Positions 63,757 to 64,000 of a stretch of DNA of 64,000 nt are shown here, one piece after another; position 1 is the stretch's first letter, and every line of letters starts with the position of its first letter. The position numbers and the translations under genes were made by a program. Origin of the DNA: Dimorphilus gyrociliatus (lineage: Eukaryota; Annelida; Polychaeta; Dinophilidae); the NCBI GenBank assembly GCA_904063045.1, contig CAJFCJ010000009.1, positions 786,942 through 850,941 of the forward strand, read 5' to 3'. The notes under the pieces were generated by a model. It saw nothing but the letters and a program-made list of their open reading frames with translations. It was not told the DNA's origin and did not search any database.

Positions 63757-64000
63757 CTGTGAGCGATAACAGACAATAATTAGGGGAAAAGTACTTATTT
63801 TTCACTTTTGAAATTATGTTTCTTCCTAATGCATAATTTTTCAAATTGTATATTTTTTTAGAAGTTTTTTTATTTCAAGAAAGAACAACAAAATGAAGTT
63901 AAATAGTAGAAACGTAACAAAAAAAACTAAAATTAAGAAACTAACATTGTTTAATGAAAACTGGGGGGAAAAGATTCCAGAAGAGCCAGAATAACAATAA
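63757..64000. other. window end, possible YARS2 5' exon and unassigned short frame
   Basis: AT-rich end of the window. A 33-codon plus-strand frame at 63894 (MKLNSRNVTKKTKIKKLTLF, ending EKIPEEPE) has no known match by eye and could be chance or the last exon of a gene outside what I can resolve. Confidence 0.3.

Overview
The window is a stretch of animal nuclear DNA from an AT-rich, compact genome. Genes are interrupted by many short introns (often about 50-70 bp) with GT..AG ends, several neighbouring genes end within 25-75 bp of each other, and the products are metazoan families (SMG1, MICU1, MRG15, receptor guanylate cyclase, SLC8 exchanger, ASB, Gemin2, SSNA1, PHF10). This fits a small-genome invertebrate, perhaps a spiralian; a miniaturised annelid such as Dimorphilus is one guess, which the sequence alone cannot prove. 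There are no bacterial features, no CRISPR array and no recognisable complete transposon.

Layout. 0-18.7 kb: the 3' end of SMG1 (+); a type II membrane GH13/rBAT-like protein (-); ABHD8 (+); MICU1 (+); MRG15/MORF4L1 (-) with an intronless unknown gene nested in one of its introns on the other strand; a receptor-type guanylate cyclase (+) with unusual catalytic residues and one intron lacking a GT donor; and a single-exon class A GPCR (-). 18.7-23.5 kb: a gene-poor AT-rich desert with microsatellites. 23.5-26.8 kb: an ARM-TIR-SAM-like protein with a repetitive charged N-terminus. 26.9-28.6 kb: a decayed ZNFX1-like helicase/NFX1 zinc-finger remnant. 29.5-44 kb: a neuronal calcium sensor-type EF-hand protein, an ankyrin-SOCS box protein, GEMIN2 (-), PARL (+), SSNA1 (+), an SLC8 Na+/Ca2+ exchanger (-), SRFBP1/BUD22-like (-) and EIF2B2 (-). 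44-64 kb: GLDC (+), a long ankyrin-repeat protein with a disordered repeat tail (+), BPNT1 (-) with two alternative first coding exons, PHF10/BAF45a (+) with a tRNA-Thr(AGT) gene in an intron, and mitochondrial tyrosyl-tRNA synthetase YARS2 (-).

There is no operon-like functional grouping. Several genes are calcium-linked (MICU1, the EF-hand sensor, the SLC8 exchanger) and three act in mitochondria besides MICU1 (PARL, GLDC, YARS2), but this looks like ordinary housekeeping content. Head-to-head pairs that may share promoters are rBAT-like/ABHD8, MRG15/guanylate cyclase, GEMIN2/PARL (130 bp apart), EIF2B2/GLDC and BPNT1/PHF10. The most interesting points are the rearranged TIR protein, the atypical cyclase with its missing splice donor, the duplicated BPNT1 first exon, the catalytically intact but cysteine-lacking rBAT-like protein, and the nested orphan gene. 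Exon boundaries were read by eye from splice signals and homology; gene spans below run from start to stop codon, including introns.
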